64,000 bases of DNA from positions 1-64,000 of the forward strand of contig BGKB01000028.1 in the NCBI GenBank assembly GCA_003116975.1. Direction: 5' to 3'. The notes under the pieces were generated by a model that worked only from the letters and a program-made list of their open reading frames with translations, was not told where the DNA came from and searched no databases. A program made the position numbers and the translations under genes. Source of the stretch: Aurantiochytrium sp. KH105 (Eukaryota; Sar; Bigyra; Thraustochytrida; Thraustochytriidae). Numbering within the stretch: the first letter of the stretch is position 1; every line of letters begins with the position of its first letter. Below are positions 49,131 through 59,438 of the stretch, piece by piece.

Positions 49131-52100
49131 GCGTCCTCCCATCCGTCCATGCTGGCCGCGCGGGCGGACCCGAACCGACGCGCGGAGGCGCTCGCTCGCA
49201 CTGACCGCGCGGCTCAGGGAGGCAGGCGCATGCCATGGCTGGCTGGTGCATGCATTGACGCTTGTAGGCATGCATGATGCATGGATGCATGGACGCATGA
49301 TGCATGGATGCCTCGATGGTCGATGTATGGATGCCCGGGACCGCCGCTTCACCGCGCGGTCCTTCCGTTCTTGCGTGCAGTGCAGTGAAGTGCGGTGCAG
49401 ACAGACACGCCCGTCGCACGGAGCCAAGGCCGCGCAGATGAGAAGACATAGATCGAGACATGTGCCCGACACGAGACCGCGTATCGCAGGCCATGCGGCG
49501 GCATCTTGCGTCGCAACTCCTGCGCCTCAACACAGCGGATGGACGGGCCCGCCGCGTGTACGCCTGCAGGTGCAAGCATGGCTGCCACCGCGTCCGCCGA
49601 CCCGGCCTCGCCGGGCGCGGAGGTCGTGCGTGCGCGAGCTTAGGCGCGAGGCGAGGCGTCCCTGTCTCCATCTCTCGCTTCGATCGATAGAGACGCGCTA
49701 GCCGCCCTGTCTGCAGCTTATTCCGCCTGGAAGCGAGGTCCTCACGATTGCGTATTAGTTACCGCTAGCCCCACGGCTCGCCGCCGTCGACTACCTACTT
49801 CATTCCCCCCGCCCTGCCTTCCTCCCGACTGCGGTGGCCGCTGGTGCTGGCGGAACGAAGCCTCCAAACGAGTACGCAGGAGCGGAGGCACGGAAGGACG
49901 CTTGGGCCTGCCTGCAAGAGCCGCGCCGCGAGACGTCCTTTCTTCCTTTCTCCCATTTCTTTTTCCTTTCTTTGGCCCCTCCTGTGTTCGCACGGACGAT
50001 GGACGTGCGGCCACGGAGCGCGAGATCGCGGCGACCGCCATCACCGGTCGCGCCGTCCCGCGCGCTCCGTGCCTCCTTCTCGCTCTGCACCGATCGCGTC
50101 GGTTCGGTGCGGCCGCTCCGTCGTAGCCAGCCAGATCTGCACTGAGATACCGAGTGCAAGAGCGCGCGAGACGGAGGCAGAGAATGCAGCCGAGGCAGGC
50201 AAGCAGGCAAGCAGGCAGTTTAAAACAAGCCCATGCCGTGTGGGCGCTGCCCTGCCGTCGCGGCCCCGCGGAGAACACCCAGCGCAAGATTGCGACTCGC
50301 GCCCTCCCTGGTCCCGACTTCGGAGTGGCCGCAGCTGCCCCTCTCGAGCCAACCGTGCGCGAGATTCTGCGGCCATCAGCGCGGTCCAGCCAGCAGCCAC
50401 AGCTGGCTGACTTATCCCTCCCTTCCCCGAAACTTCTGCGGGGATCCTCGGCGGGTCGTGCCACTAAGGCCCACAGTATAGGAGGCACTTGAACGGTGGC
50501 AAGGCCGCTGCGGGTGTGCGGCGCGCGTACGGCCTCGGCCATTGCGGCCGCTTCGCCAAATGGTAGCTGGGCGTTCGTGAGTGAATGAATGTATGTGGCT
50601 ACGGATGCAGCTCCGACAAAGAGGTAGAAAGGTGCGTAGCTAGCGAGTTGGCCATGGTAGACGAGACAGACGGCAAGGCAGGCAGGCAGGCAGGCAGGCA
50701 GGCAAACAATCAGACAGGCAGGCAGATAGGCAGGTCCCACGCACGGAAAGTTCTTGCGGCAGACGGAGAAACGAGGCGCGCGCGCGGAAGCCAGAAATAT
50801 GACAATCTACCCTCCTTCAGCTACCTCGCTGGCCGCCCGTTCGAACTCCGACTGTCTGGCTGGATGTCTGGCTGACTGCCTGACTGGAACTCCTGCTCGG
50901 CCCGCGAGGCAGGCGCCCCGAAGTCGGGTTGGACGGCAAGCAACCAAGTGGCGGTTTCCCTCAATCTCCGGTCCATCTTGCTTAGCTCATGGAATGCCAT
51001 GTGACCGATGCAACCATCCATGGCTCCATGCAATCTTGCGGCAGTTTCCCAAGCTAGCCGTGCCGCTTGCTTGAACTGCCGGCTTGCGGCTGCGTTACAT
51101 ACGCGAACGCGCTTGCTGGCTAGCCTGCGTGCTCATGAACTAGCTAGCTTGCTCGCCCAACTTGAGCCCGGCCGGCCATTATATCTCATGGCCATGATGG
51201 CTACCGCCCGGTCTTCGCTTCGTAGAGCCAAAAAAAATTGTTGCCCTTTCCGTAAGGTAACAGCATCAATGAGATTCCCGAGCGAAAGTGCTTCACGATC
51301 TCGGATTGATCAGACACAGCTAGCTGTCAGCTGGCTGTAGCTGCTGCTCTCGATTCATCATGTCGACTGCATCAACCAACGGAGCCAACGCATACTTAAC
51401 GCACGCCACTACCGTCAACGCTTCAAACAAAGCAGAGCAGCTCAACGCACACGTCTGACAGTGAGTGCTCGCTTGCTTGCTTGCTTGCCAACCAGCAAGC
51501 CATTCAAACAGCCAGCCACCAGTTCTACTACCTACCTTCCGTTCCTGGGGACAACACGAACTTCAATCACCCGCCAATTGAAGAGGACCGGTACACGCCA
51601 GTTTTCGCGTGCTTTCCCGCGTGAAAGGCACCAGCTAGGCAGCAGCAGCATGCGATCAATCTATCTCATTTATCCATCTATTGACAAGCTGCACGCCTCC
51701 TGCTGCAGCTGCCAGCTGCAGCGGCGGCGGCGTCGTCTCCCTCCGTCGCAGCTCGCCGTCGCCAGCAAGCCAACACGCGCGGCTAGGCCAACTCGAAAGA
51801 CGGCTCGCGCTCGCACAGCGTCAAGTCTTCCTGGCAGGCCCAGTGGAGAGGAAAATGCGCAAGCACTGCCGGCCCGAGCGGCGGTGTGCTCGCGGTAGCA
51901 CGAGCGGCGACTGTGGGATCGTCATCTTCCAGGAAGAAGCCGACGCTTTTCACGGTCATCTACCCGCAGCGGCACCAACCATGGCAACCACCACCACCAC
52001 CTCTTGGCAGAAAAGCGAACGCAAAGAAACGGCGAGAGCAGGTCTTCAAGACTGCCTGCCTGCCGCCCACCCAAGCCGTCGCCAAGCAGCTTGTCATGCC

Positions 52101-52620
52101 ATCTCCTGCTACGCGCTTGCTGCCAGCCAGCTGCAGCCGCATTGCAGGCGTGGCGCTCTTCCCGCTCGGTCTTGGGGCGCCTGAGATCGTTCGTACCAAC
52201 GAGCTTGGCAGCGAGATTTTCTCGCTCGTACAATTCCCCGCTCATTTGCTTGCTCTGCTCACACGGCGTTTGCTGCGCCGCAGGACGACGCACGCAGTCG
52301 CAGACGCAGGTTTGGATCGTCTCCACGCGACGTCAAGTGACGTTTCGGGGAGAAGCAGCGAGCATGCCTGCTGGCTTGGCTGCTCCGGCCCCAATCTCAG
52401 CCGCAGCGCCGGCATGGTGTACAGGCCAGATCCTACCACGCTCTCTACCAGCCTGAGGTCGGTTTGTGGTCGACTCATGCTCGCGACGCCCAGCCTGAGC
52501 CTATATGGGCGCACGCGGCCCGCGTCGACGGGAATTTGCGGCGACAGCCAAATGGAATGACAAACTGCCAGCCAACGGTCAGCCCAAAGGTTAGCCTGTA
52601 TCATCGTATTCCGGACGGCT

Positions 52621-54075
52621 GTGTTGTTAGCACCCCATGATGAGAGGCCGATGCCAAGAACTCGCGCGCTTGCATTTGCTCCGCCGCGCCTTGGTATGCG
52701 CAGCTTCAGCGGCCTTTACACACAAAGTCCAACTCGCCAGATTGTCGGTGGACTGACGTGACCATGCGTCTACCCTCGACTCGCTTCCGGGAACTATAGT
52801 ATTGTCCGAGTATGGAAGAAGCGCGGTTGGCCGGCGCCGTCGCGAGGCCCACCAGCCTACCGAGCGACCTCGAAAACCTCCATCTCGAGGCCTACAGAGA
52901 CAGGTAGGTGGCGGCTCGGGGAACTCGCAAATGAGAATAACCGCCTCTTCCTAGCGGCTCAGCAGCAGCTCATCTGGCTGGCTGACAAGAGACGCCGCTT
53001 CCGTCACGGATAGGTATTAATATGGACTGGAACGGGCCGCTCTGCCACAGAACAAATTTGAGGCCCGAGGAGTGGTCGTAGGTCCAGTATACCATCGCAT
53101 AGTCTTCGGAATAATAAGTCCGCGAGCGGCAACAAAGCGCCGCCAACCCGAAGCCAGCTTGAAAAGGTAGGCCACCATGCGTCCATTCACGTGAAGAAAA
53201 CAGGGGCTGAAAAACCGCAGTCGCTCGAAGCCTACGCAAGTCAGTGATACCATCATCATCAGCGTCTGCGTCAGACGCGTCCCCCCAAAAGCCGCCGTCG
53301 GCTGCAGCTGATGCAAGTTGCGCAGTGCGATTCTTCTATATCGCCAACCACCAGCAGGGAGACGAGGGGGAGGGGGAGGGTCTATAAAAGGTCGGAGAAT
53401 CACTCACTGTCAGAGCAAGCAAAGAGGAATAGATCCTGAAATTTTATCAAAAGACGCTCGAGAGAGACATGACGCCGGCGTGCGTCGCTAGCAAAAATCA
53501 CAAACTTCCGCTCAACAATAATCCCCCCGATGCAAGATCGACAGTAACCTGGCGGGCTGTTCAAGCTGAGCGTTGACCGTCCGTCCGGAATCGGAGATAC
53601 GCAGACGTTCTGTGGACGCGCGGCCCCCACACAACCGTTGAAAATGAAGATGTCGAACCGCAATCCATGAGCTTACCCCAGCTGCCGAAGTTGGAAATTC
53701 GTGGGTCTCTTGAAACGCTCCAACCAAGGACCCGGCCGCGCGGGATTCAGTCCTCCAAAGGGTCTTGTCAACGGCTGCGGCCCGGTCGCACATCGACACG
53801 ACCTGACGGTTCCACCACAGGCTTCACCACCCTCGGCATTTCGACGCGACAACGCCATGGCCGAAATTGAAGGCATTCACTGATGCGTCCTGGCCAAAGC
53901 CCGAGGTCGCCTCTCCTCGTGACCTACCTCGGGCCACAATGAGTCATTATGCAATAGCTCAAAGGGCTACGACTCGTTGATTCAACCTTTTACCATGTAG
54001 TAACCTCAAGAGCAACCGCCACCGACTTCGGGTTTCGCTTACAAGTTACTCCTAGGCCTGGATTTCAGGTTCTAG
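52621..54075. other. Ordinary-composition inlay inside island 2
   Basis: About 1.4 kb without the short-word texture, with balanced composition. Only short frames are present. A possible mini-exon at 52812-52903 (MEEARLAGAVARPTS...) ends at a consensus donor (CAG/GTAGGT), and a pyrimidine-CTAG acceptor lies 51 bases on, but the joined frame stops after about ten more codons. I cannot assign this segment; it may be a gene remnant or an unannotated non-coding RNA locus. Confidence 0.4.
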
Positions 54076-54988
54076 ATGTTATTACCCGTATCGGCAAACC
54101 TCTATTTGCGCGCCAAGCTCGAGTGTGCCTCTGGATTCTCTGGCCGCTCTCGCGCTCCCTCGTTAACTGCCTTCGCCGTCCCTCTTCCCAAGTATTCGCC
54201 CTTCCTCATCCATGGCCCTCCCCTCCGCGGCCGGGCCCGGCGCTGGCCGCTGCAAGCCTCCGACCGCGCTTGCCATTGCCATCTGCAAGCCGCCCTACTC
54301 CTTGCTCGCTGACCAGCACAAGCAAGCAAGCAAGCAAGCACACCGCACTATTACTTATACATACATACACTGCACTGCGCGCGTGCACACCATCGCGGCG
54401 CTCTCTCCCACTGTCTCTCTCTCTCTTTCCCCGTATCGCAAGTTGGCAAGCCACCGCCGCGTCCCTGGGCCTCTTCTCGCGCCCCCGCCGCAGGCGCCGC
54501 GCCTCACCACTCCCTTCCGCTCCGCGCCGCGCCGCTCCGCTCGCGCGCGACGCGCGCAGGCGCGGCCCCGCGCGCACGCCGCTGCCGCGCCGCCCTGCGC
54601 GACGGCGCGGCCGGGACGCGCGCGGCCTCGTGCTCGCGGAGATCGCAGAGGGAGGAGACGCGAGAAGGCGACGATGACGCAACCCTCGGAGGCCTCGGCG
54701 CAAGGCCGTCAAAGCGACAACGCGGAGGCGAGGCGACGCGAGGCGACGCGAGGCACGCGGCAGACGCGCGGGCGCGACGGCGAGGCTGCCGAGAGCGGAG
54801 CCCTGGCTGCCGGCCGGCCCTCTGAGCGAGCGGGCGTCGTCCGTCTGCGGGTCGAAGAGGAGAGGAGAGGAGATTGAGAGCTCCGCGCCGCGGTCTGTCG
54901 TCGAGCGCGCGGCCGCCGCGTCGGCGAGGGGTGCCAGACACCGCGAGCTGCTGAAGCAGTCGACGCCTCCGCAGACAGCTTCTTCACA
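54076..54988. promoter_or_regulatory. 5' flank of the fatty acid hydroxylase-type gene
   Basis: Short-word DNA resumes (GCAA at 54320-54340, TACA at 54355-54370, CTCT) and becomes very CG-rich at 54480-54620. The last 100 bases lead to ATG 54989 in the context CACAATGGCC. The upstream frames carry no domain. Confidence 0.45.
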
Positions 54989-55843
54989 ATGGCCATCAAC
55001 GTTGAGGCCATCATGAACGGGACCGAGGCCGCCCTGGAGATGGCGAACCAGGTCATCTACGCCTCCGACAAGACCGTGTGGAACCCATTGGGCCTCGAAC
55101 TCAACGTCTTCGTCGCCTTTGTGCTCTTCAAGAGCACTGCCATCGTCCTTCTCGACCCTGTTGTCCTCGGTCTTTGCTGGCTCTTTGGCGCCAAAAAGTT
55201 GCCATCGCGCGAACCCGTTCCCATCATGAAGGGTCTCGAGGCCCTCGAGCCCAAGGATTATTTTTTCTTGGTCTTTAACCAGATCATCGAGAGCATCGGT
55301 GCGCTCTACATGTTTGACGCCGCACTCTCCGCGCCCTACATTGAGCGCGACATGAGCAAAATCACCCTTGGCAACACCGTTGGCTTTGTCTACCTCATCT
55401 TCATCATTGACGACTTCATGTACTACTTTGCGCATCGCATCATGCACCACCCGGCCTTTTATGCATGGTGCCACAAGCATCATCACCGCCAGTCCATGCC
55501 CGTGCGCGGCTACTTTGACGCCGCCAACGAGCACCCTATCGAGCAGGTCATTGGTCTCGTACTCGCCACTTCGTCCATTCACATGGCGGCATACCTCTCT
55601 CCAATGGGTGGCCACGCCGTCGGCGTCCCGCTTTTCCTGGTCATTTATGCCGTAATGGCGCTGCTCAACCACACAAAGTACGATGTTCAGTTCGGGTTCC
55701 TTGGTCTCGGCTATTCTGTGCGCGCCCACGAGATGCATCACCGCTTCCCCCAGTGCAACTATGCACAGAACACCATGATTTGGGACCAAATCCTTGGTAC
55801 CTTCAAGCCTTACCGTGGTAACGAGCGGGCCAAGACCAAGTAA
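54989..55843 (+). CDS. Fatty acid hydroxylase / sterol desaturase superfamily protein
   Basis: 284 aa. Hydrophobic segments at about 38-66, 91-110, 127-148, 185-203 and 210-226 give an ER-type membrane protein. The di-iron histidine boxes are complete: HRIMHH (His149, 153, 154), HKHHH (His162, 164-166) and HEMHH (His247, 250, 251), with extra His182 and His228. The last box is followed by FPQCNYAQNTMIWDQILGTF, typical of the superfamily C-terminus. Members hydroxylate or desaturate sterols and fatty acids, or cleave alkylglycerol ethers; the substrate here is unknown. The start is the only plausible ATG and its CACAATGGCC context is strong. Confidence 0.9.
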   Translation: MAINVEAIMNGTEAALEMANQVIYASDKTVWNPLGLELNVFVAFVLFKSTAIVLLDPVVLGLCWLFGAKKLPSREPVPIMKGLEALEPKDYFFLVFNQIIESIGALYMFDAALSAPYIERDMSKITLGNTVGFVYLIFIIDDFMYYFAHRIMHHPAFYAWCHKHHHRQSMPVRGYFDAANEHPIEQVIGLVLATSSIHMAAYLSPMGGHAVGVPLFLVIYAVMALLNHTKYDVQFGFLGLGYSVRAHEMHHRFPQCNYAQNTMIWDQILGTFKPYRGNERAKTK

Positions 55844-56415
55844 GCTTACCAAAGTTCGTATGTGTCGAGCACGTAATGGACGAACGAGTGTGAGCGAGTG
55901 ACTTTTTTTAGTTCTCTCTAGTCTAGATCTCAAGAGGCGAATTAAGAAATGCGCAACGCTCAAGTTGTGTTGGTGCGCCCTGCTTTTTGTGATTTTTTCT
56001 TCTGAGACACGCTGTAAAACGAAGGCAATTGCTTTTCTTTTTGGAGAGAATAGTACCTCTAAATAAATGGTCGGGCAACTTCGTATTACTCGCACGGTTC
56101 AATCTTGGTTTTTTTTTTCCTATGCTTCATCCAGGAGAGCCACAACAGATGACGTTCGAGATAAAATACCGCAAGCCTGACTTCGGCCCTTCTTCATCTC
56201 TTTTCCGTTCAATCAATGCCTCACCTAGACTCCAACATGTGCGAAAAATTGGAGAAAACAAATCCCAAAACTTTCGACCACCGAATTTGTTTAATTTGAC
56301 CTTGTTGACCGATTCCCCTTCGCTGTGTTTCGACGTTCTCATTATTCCCGTGACGAAACTCTTTCATTTCCTGGATCAAGCGCAAAAGCTTGACGTCTCC
56401 ATACATTGGCAACCC
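55844..56415. other. 3' spacer between convergent genes
   Basis: About 570 bases between the convergent fatty acid hydroxylase-type and WD-like genes. AT-rich, with T-runs and an AATAAA word (56058-56063). A 183-residue plus-strand frame spanning 56029-56580 runs into the WD gene in antisense and has no domain. Confidence 0.5.
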
Positions 56416-57846
56416 TCATTTCGAGGATTGCTGCGCAGCCTTTATAGATCGCAAAGGCCCCACCTTGAGCTTGTTTTGATTCCCATATATGTCAAAGAGT
56501 ATGACCCGCGCTCGCGGCGTCAAGTACCCACCCACAACCGCATGCCGTGCTTTCAGCGCTTGCATGTTCTTCTTACCTAGATAACGACGGAAGAAATGCG
56601 TCCTCGCGCTCTCGTCCAGCGTTGTATAGCGTCGTAGCGTCGCGAAACGGTCCGTTTCCTCCATCGTTCCGGCATTCTGCGAGCCGTCTGCTGCCGAGAT
56701 CATTGACCCCACCGAAACGTCAGAAACAGCAGAATGTCGAGATTCCTTGTCTGCATGAACGCCAGCTGCCCCCGAAGCGGAAGACCCCGAGTCCCCGCTT
56801 CCGCTGCCGTCTTCTTCACTGCTATCACTGTCATCACTGCTGTCATTCCCACTGCTGTCGGCTTTGCTCGAGTCCGCCTGACTCCCGTATAGCCTATCTC
56901 TCTGTCTTTTCAAGCGAGTCATCGCATCTATAATGGCCTCTGCACTCGATGCTGTCTTTTTGGGTGGAGCTGGGTCGAGCTCAAAAAATGTTGCAAAGCG
57001 ATACGAGCCTGACATCTCAAAAGCGACGCTGTCGCCAGGTTCGTGGGACCAAATGACGACGAGTCGCTGATTCACGTCCATTCCCATGGGCGCCCCGCCC
57101 ATCAAATGATCGTGCTGCGATACGGGAGCACTTGCTTTGCGAGAATCCCAAATGCGCAGCGAGTTCTCGTGCGCAGTAAATATTCCATGCGACGGCGACA
57201 CAAACTTTTCCATTGCGCATATTGGGTCTTCATCAAAATTGTCCGATACCCACGCGGGCCCTTTGGGGGCACGCGCATCCACAGAGTACAAGAGATTCTG
57301 TGCAGCAATCGAAAACACCATGGGATGGTGATCAAAGGTCGCCAAAAGTGGGTGTCCACGGGCCTGCTCTGGCGGATCCACAGCAAGCGTGCGACGACCA
57401 AAAGGATGAGACGAAAAAGATTTCCCGGCAGTCGGTGGCAACGGGTTCACGTGCAGCACGGCCGCATCCGTAAGTGCTAGATGGCTCGTGGGAAAGAAGT
57501 GGCCCCAACGCGCATCCACAATTTTGTGCGCAGATTCAAAGCATCGCGAGTGGGCACGATCCCAGCTCCATTGGCCTTCCGACGAGCATGCCGCTTCAAT
57601 CATGACCAAATGACGACTGTATCGGAGAAAGACGGGCAGCGAAAACTCATGTTGCACGCCGTCATCAGGGCGTGCAAAGTGCGTCCCGACGCGTTGCTTT
57701 GCTATTGCATGCAGCACGCCAAATTCAGGCACGTGATAAGGTCGTGCAGAGTGCATTCGCCGTGTTCGCGGGTGCGACAGGACTACATTTGAATCCTTCA
57801 AGACGTGCACGACCGCCTCGTCGTGCAAGAGCGCCACCAGCGCCAT
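56416..57846 (-). CDS. WD40-like protein with Ser/Asp-rich linker
   Basis: 476 aa from ATG 57846 (MALVALLHDEAVVHV); the frame is open upstream to 58248, but that part looks like GC-rich leader. The first 290 residues look like beta-propeller blades (LLATFDHHPMVFSIAAQNLLYSVDARAP; HGIFTAHENSLRIWDSRKAS). A linker of about 60 residues is Ser/Asp/Gly-rich (SDDSDSSEEDGSGSGDSGSS), a likely CK2 substrate. The C-terminus is basic (FFRRYLGKKNMQALKARH). The layout is reminiscent of the RNA polymerase I factor TAF1C, but this is only a resemblance; a general WD scaffold is equally possible. Confidence 0.65.
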   Translation of the reverse strand: MALVALLHDEAVVHVLKDSNVVLSHPRTRRMHSARPYHVPEFGVLHAIAKQRVGTHFARPDDGVQHEFSLPVFLRYSRHLVMIEAACSSEGQWSWDRAHSRCFESAHKIVDARWGHFFPTSHLALTDAAVLHVNPLPPTAGKSFSSHPFGRRTLAVDPPEQARGHPLLATFDHHPMVFSIAAQNLLYSVDARAPKGPAWVSDNFDEDPICAMEKFVSPSHGIFTAHENSLRIWDSRKASAPVSQHDHLMGGAPMGMDVNQRLVVIWSHEPGDSVAFEMSGSYRFATFFELDPAPPKKTASSAEAIIDAMTRLKRQRDRLYGSQADSSKADSSGNDSSDDSDSSEEDGSGSGDSGSSASGAAGVHADKESRHSAVSDVSVGSMISAADGSQNAGTMEETDRFATLRRYTTLDESARTHFFRRYLGKKNMQALKARHAVVGGYLTPRARVILFDIYGNQNKLKVGPLRSIKAAQQSSK

Positions 57847-58489
57847 GATTGACCACCACGGCCACCAGCAAGCAGCACTCCACGCCAATGAAGGAGACCA
57901 GAGCCGGAGCGACAAAGGAAGCAACGCAAGAGTGAAAGGCGCAGACGTTGGGCCTGGGCCCCGCCAGCGAGGCCCCCGCCCCCGCGCCCACGAGGTGGCG
58001 TCGCGGGTCTTTCGCCACCTCTTCAATTTCTGATTTGGCCAATGGTTGAGTTGCGCGACAAAAGTAGAAGGAACATTGGGAACATAATTTTTTTTTAACA
58101 CGGAGTCCACGAGAGAAATACATGATTTTGCGAAGGCCAATCGGCACCTAGACCCCTCCGGCTTTGATTTTTTTTTCGAATCGGTTGGTCGACCGTTCGC
58201 CCACCGGCGAGAAACGTCGATTGCCGCAGTCTTGGTCTGCAAAGTCAACTCGTTGCAAAGTTAGACCGCGGGCGCCCCGGGGCGCCCTATATAATATATG
58301 GGCAGGCGGGCGCGTGAAGGGCGGAGCAGAAGGGGGAGGGCGGCGCGCCTAACGGCGGGAGCAGACGGGGATCGCAGGGGTGCGGCGGGCTCGCGGTGCC
58401 GCCGCGGGTGTACGGGCCTTGCTGCCCAGGAAAACCTGTGAGAGGGCGCGCGGTCAAGGGTAGCCTGTGCGCGTGGTTCACGCACGGGC
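57847..58489. promoter_or_regulatory. Divergent spacer with GC palindrome and TATA box
   Basis: It lies between the leftward WD-like gene and the rightward orphan gene. An 18-base perfect palindrome, GGGCGCCCCGGGGCGCCC, lies at 58270-58287 and is followed at once by TATATAATATAT (58288-58299), about 190 bases before the first ATG of the rightward gene. Confidence 0.6.
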
Positions 58490-59380
58490 TTGCGCAGGAA
58501 CAGGGCCATATGGAGGCAGCTGAAGAGGCGCCGCCGCCGGTTCTGCCGTGTGGATGATATGATGCGCAGCGACCAACCTGAGTACGAAGACGCGAGGGGT
58601 TTTGTCACCCCCATTGCAGACCGCAACCAGCCAGGCTGGGCGCACCGTCCCTCACACGGGAAGCTCTACGGCGAGAAGATCGACATGGAGCCGTGGCGAG
58701 CAACTATCCGCGAGATCTTCGAGCGAGGTATCCGAGACCAAGGCGCCAAACAGTCCGCTTCACTTATTCTCGAGAGCTTGGAGAAGCACTATCCCTTCAG
58801 GATGGACATACCGGGGGAAGCCGACATCAACACGGAGATCCAACGTCTTTTCAGACTTCAGAAGGAGGGTCGTCCTCTCGACACTCCAGCGGGCCGAGGC
58901 ATGGACAAGCGCTACGTCGCCACCCTTCGAGAAGCTATCGACCAGAATCTGACAAAGGACGAGACCCTCGACTACTTTCGGAGCAAATGGGGCGCCACTG
59001 AGGCCGCGTTGACCGCGCTCGGAGGGCCAAAGCCAAGCAAGTTCCTCCAGGACAAGACCATCATCAACAAGTGGGCACAGATGCGAAGAGCTCGGCAATC
59101 CGCTGGCCATGGGCAAGCAACGCAAAACACGCAAAGCAGCACGCAGAGCAGCACGCAAGGCAGCACGCAAGCAGAGCGTGCTCCCAAGCGGAAGCGCCAC
59201 CGGCTGGACCCGCGCTACATCGCAACGCTCCAAGAAGCACTCGAGCAATCCTTGACCACGATGGATGCCCTCCACTTCTTCCGCGAAAAGTGGGNAACCA
59301 CGAAGAGCGGCTTCGGGCTGCAGCTGGCTGACCGGCAGGCAAGGAATGATTTACACAACGTGAGGCATGTTCATGATTAG
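58490..59380 (+). CDS. Orphan protein with a repeated 30-residue motif, interrupted by an unresolved base
   Basis: About 296 codons if the N at 59295 is one base. Two copies of a ~30-residue motif are present: DKRYVATLREAIDQNLTKDE with LDYFRSKW, and DPRYIATLQEALEQSLTTMD with LHFFREKW. Upstream, the segment ESLEKHYPFRMDIPGEADIN resembles N-terminal regions of transposon-linked proteins in oomycetes; this is from memory and weak. After the N the sequence turns into GCTGGCTGACCGGCAGGCAAGG, the short-word texture of the islands, so the N probably marks an assembly join and the true C-terminus is missing. ATG 58559 is an alternative start. Function unknown. Confidence 0.5.
   Translation: MRRNRAIWRQLKRRRRRFCRVDDMMRSDQPEYEDARGFVTPIADRNQPGWAHRPSHGKLYGEKIDMEPWRATIREIFERGIRDQGAKQSASLILESLEKHYPFRMDIPGEADINTEIQRLFRLQKEGRPLDTPAGRGMDKRYVATLREAIDQNLTKDETLDYFRSKWGATEAALTALGGPKPSKFLQDKTIINKWAQMRRARQSAGHGQATQNTQSSTQSSTQGSTQAERAPKRKRHRLDPRYIATLQEALEQSLTTMDALHFFREKWXTTKSGFGLQLADRQARNDLHNVRHVHD
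59295..59295. other. Unresolved base (N), probable assembly join
   Basis: The only ambiguous base in the window. Composition and codon quality change across it. Confidence 0.8.
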
Positions 59381-59438
59381 AGTCTGTATGTGAAGAGAGT
59401 TCCCTTCTTTTTTTTTTGTTGTTGTAGTTGTTCAACCG

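Larger units (their letters stand above)
46901..52620. other. Short-word mosaic island 2 (non-coding)
   Basis: It has the same character as island 1. Tandem short words include GAAA/TTTC (46916-47010, 47565-47600), TCGA/TTCG (47525-47570), GGAT (47753-47775), GCTYY pentamers (48280-48345), GCAA (48490-48520), GACA (48785-48825), CATC (49094-49130) and GGCA (50675-50705). CAGCTGCAG words recur at 51700 and 52118. Open frames on both strands are low-complexity by-products and I see no gene. Confidence 0.7.

Noticed and set aside
45734-49700. Long open frames in island 2, including the Arg/Glu-rich extension of the polyQ gene to 46679
   Set aside because: The extension encodes RRGEE repeats from (TCCTC)n and is most simply 5' leader. 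The others are repeat artefacts.
53704-53740. TCTTGAAACG...ACCAAGGA resembles a conserved 28S rRNA segment
   Set aside because: The match is short and interrupted, and neighbouring sequence shows no rRNA core. Treated as chance.
56416-57846. Firm call as RNA polymerase I factor TAF1C
   Set aside because: Only a general resemblance in one propeller blade; kept as a possibility in the evidence.
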